The notes under the pieces were generated by a model. It was not told the DNA's origin, did no database searches, and worked only from the letters and a program-made list of their open reading frames with translations. This document shows positions 35,812 to 44,267 of a DNA stretch of 64,000 nt, in pieces. Origin of the DNA: Arcobacter sp. F2176 (GTDB lineage Bacteria; Campylobacterota; Campylobacteria; Campylobacterales; Arcobacteraceae); assembly GCF_004116465.1 (NCBI RefSeq), contig NZ_PDJV01000010.1, forward strand, positions 56,525-120,524, read 5' to 3'. Both the position numbers and the translations under genes were made by a program. Position 1 is the stretch's first letter; the number at the start of each line of letters is the position of its first letter.

Positions 35812-37179
35812 ATGAAAAAGTTCGATTTAATCATAATTGGAGCAGGAAGAGCAAGTAATTTAGCTGCAACTGCTGGGAAAGCCAGTAAAAAAGTAGCCAT
35901 TATAGAAAAATCAAGCTTAGGTGGGACATGTTCAAATAGAGGTTGTACCCCTTCAAAACTTTTAATAGGTTATGCTCATGTTGCAAATGCTGTAAAAGAA
36001 TCAAATAGACACTTTATAGACTCAACAATTAATGAAATAGATAGTAAAAAGATATTTAAACAAACAAACGATTTCATTTCACAAGTTGATGAAATGTATA
36101 AAAATAAATTTAACGAAAATGTAGAGGTTTTTAGAGGGGTGGGTTCTTTTATTTCCAATAATATTGTAGAGGTTAATAAACAACAATTAACTGCCCCAAC
36201 TATAGTAATAGCTACAGGAACAAAGCCAAAAGAACCAGAACATGAAAAAGCTTGGACTAGTGATGATATCTTTCCACTAGAAGGGGAGATTCCAAAATCT
36301 ATCTCAATAGTTGGAGCTGGTTTTATAGCTTGTGAATTAGCTGGATTCTTTTCAGCTATAGGGATAAAAACAAAACTCTTAGTAAGAAGTGAAAATGTTT
36401 TAAGTAAAGAGGATGAAGATATCTCTAAGATATTTAAAGAACAATTTAGCAAAAAAGTTGATATTGAGTTTAATACAACAATCAAAACTATTGATTATAA
36501 AAATAATCAATTTGATTTGATCTTAGAAAATAAAGATGGAACAAGTAAAAAACATAATTGTGATGCTGTACTTTATGCAATAGGAAGAAAATCAAACTCT
36601 TCTAGTCTAAAACTAGAAAACACCTCTATAAAAACAGATAAAAGAGGTTTTATACAAAAAAATGAATTCTTTGAAACTGATGCAAAAGGTGTTTATGTTG
36701 TAGGTGATGCTACTGGCGAATATATGCTACAACACGCAGCAGCATATGAGATAAATCATCTAGGAAAAGTTTTATTTGAAGATTGTAAAGAACCGTTAAA
36801 ATTCAAATATATGCCCCATGCTGTTTTTACAGAACCTGAAATTGCAAGTGTTGGAATAACAGAACAAGAAGCCCAAAAACAAAATATAGAATATGTAGCT
36901 ACAACTACAGATTGGCTTGCTAGTTCAAAAGCTATGTCAACAAAACTAGAATACCCTGTAACAAAATTTATAATAAATCCAAAAAACTATGAGATACTAG
37001 GATGTCATATGATAGGTCCTGAGAGTTCTACAATGATACATCAAGTCTTGGCTGTGATGCATATAAACAATGATATAAGACATCTAAAAGAAATGTTATA
37101 CATCCATCCAGCACTTAGTGAATCCTTACTTCCAGCAGCTGTTAAAGCAGTAAAAGAGATAGAAAAATATAATAAATAA
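35812..37179 (+). CDS. class I pyridine nucleotide-disulfide oxidoreductase
   Basis: A FAD enzyme with a redox-active cysteine pair, GGTCSNRGCTPSK near residues 38-50. It has an NAD(P)-binding domain (ISIVGAGFIACELAGFF), the FAD motif VYVVGDATGEYMLQHAA, and a dimerisation domain ending in HPALSES with the catalytic His and Glu. The N-terminal FAD loop reads GAGRASNLAA, nearer the mycothione-reductase-like variant than the GxGxxG of lipoamide dehydrogenase. No 2-oxoacid dehydrogenase genes are near, so a role other than lipoamide dehydrogenase is likely. Confidence 0.85.
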   Translation: MKKFDLIIIGAGRASNLAATAGKASKKVAIIEKSSLGGTCSNRGCTPSKLLIGYAHVANAVKESNRHFIDSTINEIDSKKIFKQTNDFISQVDEMYKNKFNENVEVFRGVGSFISNNIVEVNKQQLTAPTIVIATGTKPKEPEHEKAWTSDDIFPLEGEIPKSISIVGAGFIACELAGFFSAIGIKTKLLVRSENVLSKEDEDISKIFKEQFSKKVDIEFNTTIKTIDYKNNQFDLILENKDGTSKKHNCDAVLYAIGRKSNSSSLKLENTSIKTDKRGFIQKNEFFETDAKGVYVVGDATGEYMLQHAAAYEINHLGKVLFEDCKEPLKFKYMPHAVFTEPEIASVGITEQEAQKQNIEYVATTTDWLASSKAMSTKLEYPVTKFIINPKNYEILGCHMIGPESSTMIHQVLAVMHINNDIRHLKEMLYIHPALSESLLPAAVKAVKEIEKYNK

Positions 37180-37198
37180 TTTATATCTTTCTATCAAG

Positions 37199-37815
37199 CT
37201 AAGATAAAAATTTAAATGTTGAATTAATACCTATTATTAACATCTGTACACCAATAACCGCTAAAATTAAACCCATCAATCTTGTAACTAGACTAAGCCC
37301 ATGTTCACCAACAGTTGATACAATTTTTGAACTAAATATAAAACAAATATAAGTAATAATACACAAAATAGCAAATACAGCAACAGTAATAATAATCTCA
37401 ATCCAACCACCACTTGCAGAATAATTCATTGCTGTTGCTATAGTTCCAGGACCTGCTAATAGTGGTACAGCTAAAGGAGATATAGATACATCTGTATCTT
37501 CACTCTCTTTTGCTGTATGCATCTTAGAATTTGAACCTTGAAGCATATGATAACCAACTAAAAATATCAAAATACCCCAGTTATTTTCAAAGCAGGAAGA
37601 GTTATCCCAAATAGATGAAAAATCGATTTACCTAAAATTGCAAACAAAACTATTATCACAAAGGTTATAATTAAAGATTTTCTAGCAATCATTTTTTGTG
37701 TAGTTTGATTTTCACTACCAGTAAGCGCTGCAAAAACAGTAGTATTTGCAATAGGGTTCATAATTGCAAAAAAAGCCATAAAAACGGTAAGGGCATGTTC
37801 TATTTCTAAATTCAT
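37199..37815 (-). pseudogene. MarC family membrane protein, split by a single-base deletion
   Basis: The MarC family (multi-pass inner-membrane proteins of unknown function) is covered by two frames: an N-terminal 82 residues (37567-37815, ending KITGVF) and a C-terminal part (37199-37570). They join if one G is added to the GGGG run at 37575-37578 (CCCC on the plus strand), restoring KITGGILIFLVGY. The two parts then account for a normal length of about 205 residues with six membrane segments. The break may be real or an under-called homopolymer. SPLAVPLLAGPGTIATAM is the second family signature. Confidence 0.85.
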
Positions 37816-37835
37816 TAGTTCACTTTATTTATTAA

Positions 37836-38174
37836 TTAAGGTTTTATATAAGCATAACCTTCATGTTGTTTTACAATTATCTCTTTTACACCTATTGGTA
37901 CTATTTTTACAAATGAATATAACATCTCATTTTCAATATTGAGATTTTTCAAAGCATTGTTACAAGCAATTATATCCACTTTATTAGAAACTAGTTTTTC
38001 TAATTTTTCACTTATTTTAGAATCTTTTTTACAAGCAAGTACAGCTTTAGAATTCACGACAATTTCTATATATGAATTTTCTATATCAATGCCTTTTAAA
38101 AGATTTTCAACATTTGCCAAAGTTAAATCCCATTTTTCTATTTCATCAATATGAAAAACTGCTTTTATTATCAT
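37836..38174 (-). CDS. DsrE/DsrF-like family protein
   Basis: A 112-residue alpha/beta protein. AVFHIDEIEKWDLTLANVENLL and SYIEIVVNSKAVLACKK match the DsrE-like fold, and VDIIACNNALKNLNI carries the cysteine found at the usual sulfur-carrier position. Members take part in sulfur-transfer reactions or have unknown roles. It lies between marC and a quinone-reductase-like gene, all on the minus strand. Confidence 0.75.
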   Translation of the reverse strand: MIIKAVFHIDEIEKWDLTLANVENLLKGIDIENSYIEIVVNSKAVLACKKDSKISEKLEKLVSNKVDIIACNNALKNLNIENEMLYSFVKIVPIGVKEIIVKQHEGYAYIKP

Positions 38175-38201
38175 TTACTTTTTCCTTTTACATACTCAAG
38201 A

Positions 38202-38930
38202 CTATAATTTTTCAATACCAAATTCATCCCAATCATCCCATCCTGGAAAGTTTAAGGGCTCTTCTTTATCTAAGTTTTTAAGATGTTCTTCCAATTTGTT
38301 CATAGTTTCTTGTAAATGTAAATCAAATTTATCAGGAGACATGTATGTAAATCCTTTATTTTGTATTTCAGTTGACAAAAATGGTGGAAGTACTGTAAAG
38401 CCCATATAATGGAGTGAAAAATTCATAGATTTTAGTAAAACTTCAATTTTTCCTCCACCTCTACCATTTTTTGTAAAGGTTGCTTTTGGTGCTCCTGAAG
38501 TGACTGAACAAATTGCTTTTTTTCCTTTAAAATAGCCTTTATCATATCTCATTTTACTAGTATATAAGCCTCCACTAACAAAAACCCTATCAAACCAACC
38601 TTTTAGCATTGCTGGTTGTTGGTGCCACCACATAGGAAATTGAAGAATAAGTAAGTCACATTTTTCTATTTTTTCTATTTCTTTTTTTACATCATCAGGA
38701 AGAGTATCAGTTTTGTATGCATTTCTTTGTTCAGATAATGGATCAAACTTATCTAAATCTATTCTATTTTTATAATGCTCAGCTTTTTCAACAGGATCAA
38801 AATTTTCACCATATAAATCAGAAATTTCAACTGTATCACCTTGTGCCTCAAATGTCTCTTTTGCAACATTTTTTAATGATCCATTAAATGATTTGGATTC
38901 AGGATGACAATATACAATTAATACATTCAT
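38202..38930 (-). CDS. NAD(P)H-dependent flavodoxin-fold oxidoreductase (NQO1/KefF-like)
   Basis: A cytoplasmic FMN or FAD quinone reductase. MNVLIVYCHPESKSFNGSL is the family's nucleotide-binding start, LLILQFPMWWHQQPAMLKGWFDRVF is the signature helix, and SVTSGAP contacts the flavin. The protein has 242 residues, close to human NQO1-like and MdaB proteins. The gene downstream encodes a DsrE protein. A role in detoxifying quinones or electrophiles is likely. Confidence 0.88.
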   Translation of the reverse strand: MNVLIVYCHPESKSFNGSLKNVAKETFEAQGDTVEISDLYGENFDPVEKAEHYKNRIDLDKFDPLSEQRNAYKTDTLPDDVKKEIEKIEKCDLLILQFPMWWHQQPAMLKGWFDRVFVSGGLYTSKMRYDKGYFKGKKAICSVTSGAPKATFTKNGRGGGKIEVLLKSMNFSLHYMGFTVLPPFLSTEIQNKGFTYMSPDKFDLHLQETMNKLEEHLKNLDKEEPLNFPGWDDWDEFGIEKL

Positions 38931-39081
38931 CTTTCACTCCTACTTTTATAAATTTGTCGCACAATCCTATACAAAAGATGATAAAAGGAGCTTTTCATAT
39001 TCAATTAGGAAAAAGAAAAAAGATACTATTAAGTAGCAAAGCAATCATCAGCAAACTTTCTATACAAATCTTTTATTTATT

Positions 39082-39372
39082 TTAAATATCAAAAAGCTTT
39101 AAAACAGTTGTTTTCTCCCTAAATAGTGAACTTTTTGAATCTGCTTCTATCATATGAACAGTTTTATCATGTGCTAAAAGTGCCTCTTTGGAAGCCCATT
39201 TTTCAAGGATAATAAATCTATTTTTATCTCCTTGTACTTCTTTTAGTTCATATTGAATACATCCCTCTTCTTTTAATACAAAGGGAGCCAATTCTTTAAA
39301 GGCTTCAATTTGTTTATCTCTTAGCCCATTTTTTACTACGATATCAATGATTAATGATATTTCCGAATTCAT
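39082..39372 (-). CDS. antibiotic-biosynthesis-monooxygenase (ABM) domain protein
   Basis: A 96-residue dimeric ferredoxin-like fold protein. IVVKNGLRDKQIEAFKELAPFVLKEEGCIQYEL in outline and ILEKWASKEALLAHDKT match the ABM/YgiN family of small quinol monooxygenases. It is the last gene of the minus-strand run LysE, AraC, OXA, LysE, ABM, 23 bases after the LysE gene. A role in quinone metabolism is possible. Confidence 0.82.
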   Translation of the reverse strand: MNSEISLIIDIVVKNGLRDKQIEAFKELAPFVLKEEGCIQYELKEVQGDKNRFIILEKWASKEALLAHDKTVHMIEADSKSSLFREKTTVLKLFDI

Positions 39373-39395
39373 TTAATTTTCCTTTTGTATATTTA

Positions 39396-40013
39396 TTATT
39401 GTTGATTTGCAAAAGCTAATTTTATCCCTAATAAAGCAAATGTTCCAGCAAAAGCTCGCTGTATAAATCTACTAATTTTTTGAGAATTAATTAAATAATT
39501 TCGAATACTATTTGAGAGCAATCCATATAAAATAAAAACAATAAAAGTCATAAGCATAAAAATTGCACCTAAGCTTAGCATATCACTTGTATAAGAGGCA
39601 TTATTTATTGGTAGAAATTGTGGTAAAAAAGCTAAGAAGAAGATTGTAAGTTTAGGATTTAATATATTAATCAAAAATCCTTTTAAGGTTATTGATAACA
39701 CTCCTTTAGCATTAATTTCTTCATTTAAAGATAAAGAATCATTTGATTTCCACATCAAGTATGCTAAATATAATAAATAAACAACTCCTGCATATTTTAC
39801 TATTTGAAATGCAAGAGCACTAGTATGAATAACAACAGCCAATCCTAAAATACTTGCTAAAAGAGAAGGAACAATACCTAAAGTACATCCAAGTGAAGCA
39901 AAAAAGCTAGCTCTTTTACCAAAAAATAGTCCTGTGGAAACAGTATATAAAACACCTGTTCCAGGTATTAAAACTACAACTAAAGAAGTAAGTAAAAATT
40001 CCATACTTATCAT
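39396..40013 (-). CDS. LysE family translocator
   Basis: An inner-membrane exporter of the RhtB/LysE type with six hydrophobic segments. The signature VVLIPGTGVLYTVSTGLFFG lies near residues 13-32, and the FLINILNPKLTIFFLAFLPQF loop near 113-133 is characteristic. It has 205 residues. It follows the beta-lactamase gene by 48 bases. The exported compound is not known. Confidence 0.9.
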   Translation of the reverse strand: MISMEFLLTSLVVVLIPGTGVLYTVSTGLFFGKRASFFASLGCTLGIVPSLLASILGLAVVIHTSALAFQIVKYAGVVYLLYLAYLMWKSNDSLSLNEEINAKGVLSITLKGFLINILNPKLTIFFLAFLPQFLPINNASYTSDMLSLGAIFMLMTFIVFILYGLLSNSIRNYLINSQKISRFIQRAFAGTFALLGIKLAFANQQ

Positions 40014-40061
40014 TTATTTTCTCCAACTCCACTAATTTATTAAAAGTATATCAAAATAAGA

Positions 40062-40820
40062 CTATATTATTTTTTTTGCCTTTAAAGCTTGCAATACTAT
40101 TTCTTTTCTATATTTTAATTGCTTATTTGAGATATCAGCATTTAAAGCAAAAAACCAAACACCCTTTTTATTTTTCACATAACCAACATACCAGCCAATT
40201 TTTCCTGACCAACCAGTCTTTGCCTTGATTGTATACTCTTTTGTTTTTTCTACTGTTAGTATTTTTTTAGTTATATCTATATATTTTTGTTTAAAAGGCA
40301 AATCATTATTATAAAGCCTTTTTAAAAAGTCAATTTGTTCAAATGCAGATATTTTCAAATCACCTTCTAACCAAAAAGTTGTCACATCTGAACCTGTTTT
40401 TTCATTACCATAATGTAATTCTTTTAGATAAGCTAAATATTTATCATTACCAATTTTTTTTGCAAATCTTTGATAACACCATACACAAGAAATTGAAATA
40501 GCACTTTGCAGAGTTTGGTCTTTGTTCCAAGGTTCATAAGACCTTACAACTCCATCCCATTTTATTACTTCATTTTCATCTTTTATCACTCTTTCTTCAA
40601 GTGCAATAAGTGTATTTGGTATCTTAAAAGTTGAAGCTGGAATATATCTAGTCATTGCTCTTTTTTTATTATATATATGCACTTTTTTGCCAGCTAATGA
40701 TGAGATAACTAGTGTTCCATTAACTTGTACTTTATCAAAGATACTTTTTATTTCTTTGTCATTAGCACAGGCAAAGTTAAAAAACAAACTTAATAAAATA
40801 ACTATTTTAAAAATTCCCAT
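40062..40820 (-). CDS. class D (OXA-type) beta-lactamase
   Basis: A periplasmic serine beta-lactamase. A signal peptide (1-19, ending NFACA) precedes the enzyme. The active-site set is complete: Ser63-Thr-Phe-Lys66 (nucleophile and the lysine normally carboxylated), Ser111-Cys-Val113, Tyr137-Gly-Asn139 and Lys201-Thr-Gly203, followed by WYVGY (210-214). The 252-residue length is normal. Unusual are two cysteines around the SxV motif (Cys112 and Cys115). It sits 15 bases after an AraC regulator. Intrinsic OXA enzymes are known in Arcobacter; the spectrum cannot be read from sequence. Confidence 0.93.
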   Translation of the reverse strand: MGIFKIVILLSLFFNFACANDKEIKSIFDKVQVNGTLVISSLAGKKVHIYNKKRAMTRYIPASTFKIPNTLIALEERVIKDENEVIKWDGVVRSYEPWNKDQTLQSAISISCVWCYQRFAKKIGNDKYLAYLKELHYGNEKTGSDVTTFWLEGDLKISAFEQIDFLKRLYNNDLPFKQKYIDITKKILTVEKTKEYTIKAKTGWSGKIGWYVGYVKNKKGVWFFALNADISNKQLKYRKEIVLQALKAKKII

Positions 40821-40835
40821 TAATTTCCCTTTTAC

Positions 40836-41615
40836 TCAAACTAAAGATTGAATATACTCATAAGCTGTTAAGCCATAGACTCTTTTGAAGTGACGATTTA
40901 AGTGAGATAAGTCACTAAAACCATACTCTACAACTGTTGCATATAAATCTTTTGTATGTTCTAAATATATTTTAGCATGAATCAATTTACAATTTAAAAA
41001 GAATTGATAAGGAGTTATTCCTGTATTTGCCTTAAACATTCTTATAAATTGAAATTTGCTTAAGTTTAACTCTTTTGATATTTCAGCTATATTTAAAACA
41101 TCACCCAACTCATAATAAATCATCTCTTTAGCTTTTTTGACAATTAAATTCTCTTTTTTATAATCTAAAATAAAATCACTAGTAGAGAAATTATCTGTAA
41201 TATTTAACAATAATTCAGAACATAAAGACTCATCTTTTTCAAATAAAATAGCAGATGATAGATTAATAATATCTTGCTTTAGTTTTTCATTATATACAAT
41301 AGAAGAAGAAAACTTGACGATATCTTTTTTACCTAATGCTTCTAAAAAAAGTTCTGGTTTAATATATAACATCACATAATCTAAAGACTCATCATTACAT
41401 CCTGATTCTCCATCATGTAGTTGTTCCGGATTGAAAAGCATTACTCCATTTTTATATGAAGATTGGGAAACTCCATCTAAGTTATATTTTTGAACTCCAT
41501 TTAAAGTTACACCCAAAGCATACTCTTCATGGGAGTGTTTTTTGTATGAGAACTTTTCCATTTTTGCTTTTAGTGCTGTTATATCTACTCTATTTTTATA
41601 AGTAAACTTATCCAT
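40836..41615 (-). CDS. AraC family transcriptional regulator
   Basis: A DNA-binding regulator with an N-terminal cupin-like sensor domain (HSHEEYALGVTLNGVQKY, about residues 27-44) and a C-terminal double helix-turn-helix: LNIAEISKELNLSKFQFIRMFKANTG, then VVEYGFSDLSHLNRHFKRVYGLT. It lies between a LysE exporter upstream and the beta-lactamase downstream, and probably regulates this cluster. The effector is unknown. Confidence 0.9.
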   Translation of the reverse strand: MDKFTYKNRVDITALKAKMEKFSYKKHSHEEYALGVTLNGVQKYNLDGVSQSSYKNGVMLFNPEQLHDGESGCNDESLDYVMLYIKPELFLEALGKKDIVKFSSSIVYNEKLKQDIINLSSAILFEKDESLCSELLLNITDNFSTSDFILDYKKENLIVKKAKEMIYYELGDVLNIAEISKELNLSKFQFIRMFKANTGITPYQFFLNCKLIHAKIYLEHTKDLYATVVEYGFSDLSHLNRHFKRVYGLTAYEYIQSLV

Positions 41616-41625
41616 AATAACTCAT

Positions 41626-42210
41626 TTAATTAAATATCCCTGAAATTACAACAGCACATATTATTAAAAATATTGCCATTATGTTATTTACTAACTTATT
41701 ATACTTATCCAAAAAAGATTTTAATACTTTTCCAAATAAAATCCATGATAAAAAAGCAAGACAAGCAATAATTGTAATCAATACCACAAAAAGTGTCAAA
41801 TACCAAAAAGAGGTATAATAAGGCAAAATAAAACTTGGGAAAACAGTCAATGCAAACAATACTGGTTTTGGATTAACAAATTGCATAAAAAAACCTGTTT
41901 TAAAAGATGAAAATTGGTTTTGTTTTTTGGAAGTATTATTTATCTTTAAAATTTGATATGCTAAATACAACATATACATAGCTCCAACAACTTGTAAAAT
42001 AACTATAATATTTGGCAAATAATTTATCAATAAAGAATTAAAGATAACAGATATACTTAATAATACAAAAAATGCAAATGATGCACCAATAGAAAATTCA
42101 AAAGCTCTTTTAACTCCATAATTATGTACAGTTGTAAGAATCATAATATTTGTAGGACCTGGTGTTATTATCATTAAACAGCAATATAATAAGAAAAATA
42201 CTATATTCAT
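41626..42210 (-). CDS. LysE family transporter
   Basis: A second LysE/RhtB exporter, 194 residues with six hydrophobic segments. LMIITPGPTNIMILTTVHNYG is the signature start, and GFFMQFVNPKPVLFALTVFPSF the central loop. It begins the minus-strand run that continues with the AraC regulator ten bases later. LysE-AraC pairs commonly form exporter-regulator units. The substrate is unknown. Confidence 0.88.
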   Translation of the reverse strand: MNIVFFLLYCCLMIITPGPTNIMILTTVHNYGVKRAFEFSIGASFAFFVLLSISVIFNSLLINYLPNIIVILQVVGAMYMLYLAYQILKINNTSKKQNQFSSFKTGFFMQFVNPKPVLFALTVFPSFILPYYTSFWYLTLFVVLITIIACLAFLSWILFGKVLKSFLDKYNKLVNNIMAIFLIICAVVISGIFN

Positions 42211-42389
42211 AATTTCCCCTTTGTTTTGGGAAATTATACTTTTTAAAATTTATTAAGCATAGTACATTATTGCGGTTACTTTTAAATTAATTTCATTTAA
42301 TACTTTTTATTAAATCAATATAAAATTTATCCTCAATAGTTACATTTAGCCAAAAAATATGCTTACCTAACCGAAGAGTTGAATTTATA

Positions 42390-42632
42390 TTAAACTTTTT
42401 TGACTATTTTTACAATATATAGTAATACCACAGCACCTATTGTAGACATTACAATAGAACCTATAAATCCACCTGCACTTAGTCCAACAAAAGCAAATAC
42501 AAAACCACCAACAACAGCACCAACAATACCAATAACAATATTACCTATAAGTCCAAAGCCACCGCCATTCATTATTTTGCCTGCTAACCAACCTGCAATT
42601 GCACCTATTAACAAAAATACTATTATATTCAT
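42390..42632 (-). CDS. GlsB/YeaQ/YmgE family stress-response membrane protein
   Basis: An 80-residue inner-membrane protein with three glycine-rich hydrophobic segments. IIVFLLIGAIAGWLAGKIMNGGGFG and NIVIGIVGAVVGGFVF are family signatures. Members are induced by stress, but their mechanism is unknown. Confidence 0.9.
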   Translation of the reverse strand: MNIIVFLLIGAIAGWLAGKIMNGGGFGLIGNIVIGIVGAVVGGFVFAFVGLSAGGFIGSIVMSTIGAVVLLYIVKIVKKV

Positions 42633-42766
42633 CTACAATCCTTTTCTTTTATAACTTATTTAATATTAACTGAATTATCTTTAAGTTTAGAAAATAAAAA
42701 GATATTTGTTTTAATTTGTGAGAGAGTAAAGTTAAGAAATTATACTCTCATGTTACACATAGTTTT

Positions 42767-43054
42767 TTAACTATGTGCAATCTTTTTTTCTGTAAAAAGG
42801 TAATCTTTTAACTCTTTATCAAAAGTTGCATCTTTTCGACGAATCCATTCTAAAACCATAGCAGCATGTTCTTTTTCTTCATCTCTATTATGAGCTAAAA
42901 TAGCTTTTAGTTCTTCATCTTTACATGCATCTACTCTTTGATTGTACCAATCAACAGCTTCTAACTCTTCCATCAAAGAAACTATTGCTCTGTGCATATC
43001 TCGTGTTTCAACACTTAATTCTTCGATTGGTTCATGATAACCTTCGCTTGCCAT
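42767..43054 (-). CDS. encapsulated-ferritin-like (EncFtn) protein
   Basis: A two-helix ferritin relative of 95 residues. EncFtn proteins oxidise Fe(II) at a dimer-interface site and normally work inside an encapsulin shell. The match to the known family is strong: HRAIVSLMEELEAVDWYNQR and AILAHNRDEEKEHAAMVLEW. By eye, Glu30, Glu60 and His63 occupy the ferroxidase-ligand positions. The chain stops at KKIAHS, without the C-terminal extension that targets such proteins to encapsulin, and no shell gene is nearby. Downstream is a GlsB-like gene, upstream a thioredoxin-peroxiredoxin pair, so an oxidative-stress context is plausible. Confidence 0.88.
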   Translation of the reverse strand: MASEGYHEPIEELSVETRDMHRAIVSLMEELEAVDWYNQRVDACKDEELKAILAHNRDEEKEHAAMVLEWIRRKDATFDKELKDYLFTEKKIAHS

Positions 43055-43161
43055 TTTTATCTCCTTTTTTTAATATACTTTTTATTATATTTTTTTAAAC
43101 TGTAAGAGAACTTATATTTTTGAACTTATTAATTCATTATTTTTTGTATATAAAGAATAGA

Positions 43162-43226
43162 TATAATAGTTGGATTTCGCAAGTTATGGTAGTAGTAAAG
43201 AAGCAAGGGAAGACCTTGCTTTTTTA
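43162..43226 (+). ncRNA. candidate short plus-strand transcript or terminator of trxA
   Basis: A TATAAT box at 43162-43167 lies about 35 bases before a hairpin, AAGCAAGG (43201-43208) with CCTTGCTT (43214-43221), followed by TTTTT. This would fit a small RNA of about 50 nt on the plus strand. However, the hairpin lies just downstream of the minus-strand trxA gene and may simply be its terminator. No known RNA family is recognised. Confidence 0.3.
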
Positions 43227-43230
43227 TATA

Positions 43231-43548
43231 TTATAAATATTTGTTTATTTTTTCTTCAAGAGCACCTTTTGTAGTTGTTCCAATTATTTGGTCAACTATT
43301 TCACCATCTTTAAAGAAAAGAATAGTAGGTATTGATCTTATTTCATATTTTACAGTTAAGTCTTGTTCAACTTCTGTATTTACTTTACATATTTTTGCTT
43401 TTCCTTCAAACTCTTGGGCTAACTGTTCTATAACAGGAGCAATCATTCTACAAGGTCCGCACCATGGTGCCCAAAAGTCAACTAATGACACACCCTCTTT
43501 TACTGTATCTTCTATATTATTTTGATCTAATTCTAAATATTTTGACAT
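43231..43548 (-). CDS. trxA: Thioredoxin
   Basis: A general protein-disulfide reductase of 105 residues. The active site is FWAPWCGPCRM near residues 25-35, and the cis-proline lies in IRSIPTILFFKDG. It starts eight bases after the peroxiredoxin gene, which probably uses it as electron donor. Confidence 0.95.
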   Translation of the reverse strand: MSKYLELDQNNIEDTVKEGVSLVDFWAPWCGPCRMIAPVIEQLAQEFEGKAKICKVNTEVEQDLTVKYEIRSIPTILFFKDGEIVDQIIGTTTKGALEEKINKYL

Positions 43549-43556
43549 TTTATTTC

Positions 43557-44153
43557 CTATAATTTATTTTCATTTTTACCTAAGTACTCAGCAACACCTT
43601 CTTTGTTTGCTTTCATACCTTCATCACCCTTGTTCCATCCTGCTGGACATACTTCACCATTTTCATTTGTAAATATCATTGTATCTACCATTCTAACCAT
43701 TTCATCAATATTTCTTCCAAGTGGTAAGTCATTTATTACTGCATGTCTTACTGTTCCATCTTTATCAATTAAAAATGATCCTCTAAGTGCTACAGATTCA
43801 TCAAGCAATACATCATAATCTCTTGCAATTTGTTTTGTAATATCTGCAACCATTGGGAATTTAACTCTTCCAATTCCACCCTCTTCTACTTTTGTCTCTC
43901 TCCAAGCAAAGTGAGCAAACTCTGAATCAATTGAACAACCTATAACTTGTACACCTCTCTCTTTAAAATCATCTACTCTTTTTGAAAAAGCAATAATCTC
44001 TGATGGACAAACAAATGTAAAATCTAAAGGCCAGAAAAATAATACTGCACCTTTTTCACCAATATTTTCATATAAATTAAAATCTTCTACAATTTGACCA
44101 TCTGCTGTTACAGCTGTTGCTGTGAAGTCTGGAGCTTTTTTTGTTACTATCAT
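43557..44153 (-). CDS. 2-Cys peroxiredoxin (AhpC/TSA family)
   Basis: It reduces hydrogen peroxide and organic peroxides. The peroxidatic cysteine is in FTFVCPSE near residue 50 and the resolving cysteine in EVCPAGW near residue 170, which makes it a typical 2-Cys enzyme. PLDFTFVCPSEIIAF and RGSFLIDKDGTVRH are family segments. It has 198 residues. Co-transcription with trxA gives a complete peroxide-reducing pair. Confidence 0.94.
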   Translation of the reverse strand: MIVTKKAPDFTATAVTADGQIVEDFNLYENIGEKGAVLFFWPLDFTFVCPSEIIAFSKRVDDFKERGVQVIGCSIDSEFAHFAWRETKVEEGGIGRVKFPMVADITKQIARDYDVLLDESVALRGSFLIDKDGTVRHAVINDLPLGRNIDEMVRMVDTMIFTNENGEVCPAGWNKGDEGMKANKEGVAEYLGKNENKL

Positions 44154-44230
44154 TTTATTTCCTTTTTTTCTTGTTTAATTTTTTGATAGTAGAAGTATAT
44201 ATAAAAAGTTTTAAAGTAAAATTAATAAAT

Positions 44231-44263
44231 TTTATTAAAGGAAAAAAATTATCCTTTAATAAA
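44231..44263 (-). terminator. hairpin after pentapeptide-repeat gene
   Basis: TTTATTAAAGGA (44231-44242) pairs perfectly with TCCTTTAATAAA (44252-44263), a 12-bp stem just after the stop at 44268. Confidence 0.7.
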
Positions 44264-44267
44264 AAAG

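Noticed and set aside
35976..36485. 169-residue minus-strand frame inside the disulfide oxidoreductase
   Set aside because: It is fully antisense to a gene with complete motifs, so it is a shadow frame.
37575..37578. Phase-variable poly-G tract in marC
   Set aside because: The run is four Gs, far shorter than the tracts of seven or more used for phase variation in Campylobacter.
38888..39085. 65-residue plus-strand frame
   Set aside because: It mostly overlaps intergenic AT-rich DNA and the start of the quinone-reductase gene, has no ribosome site, and looks like chance.
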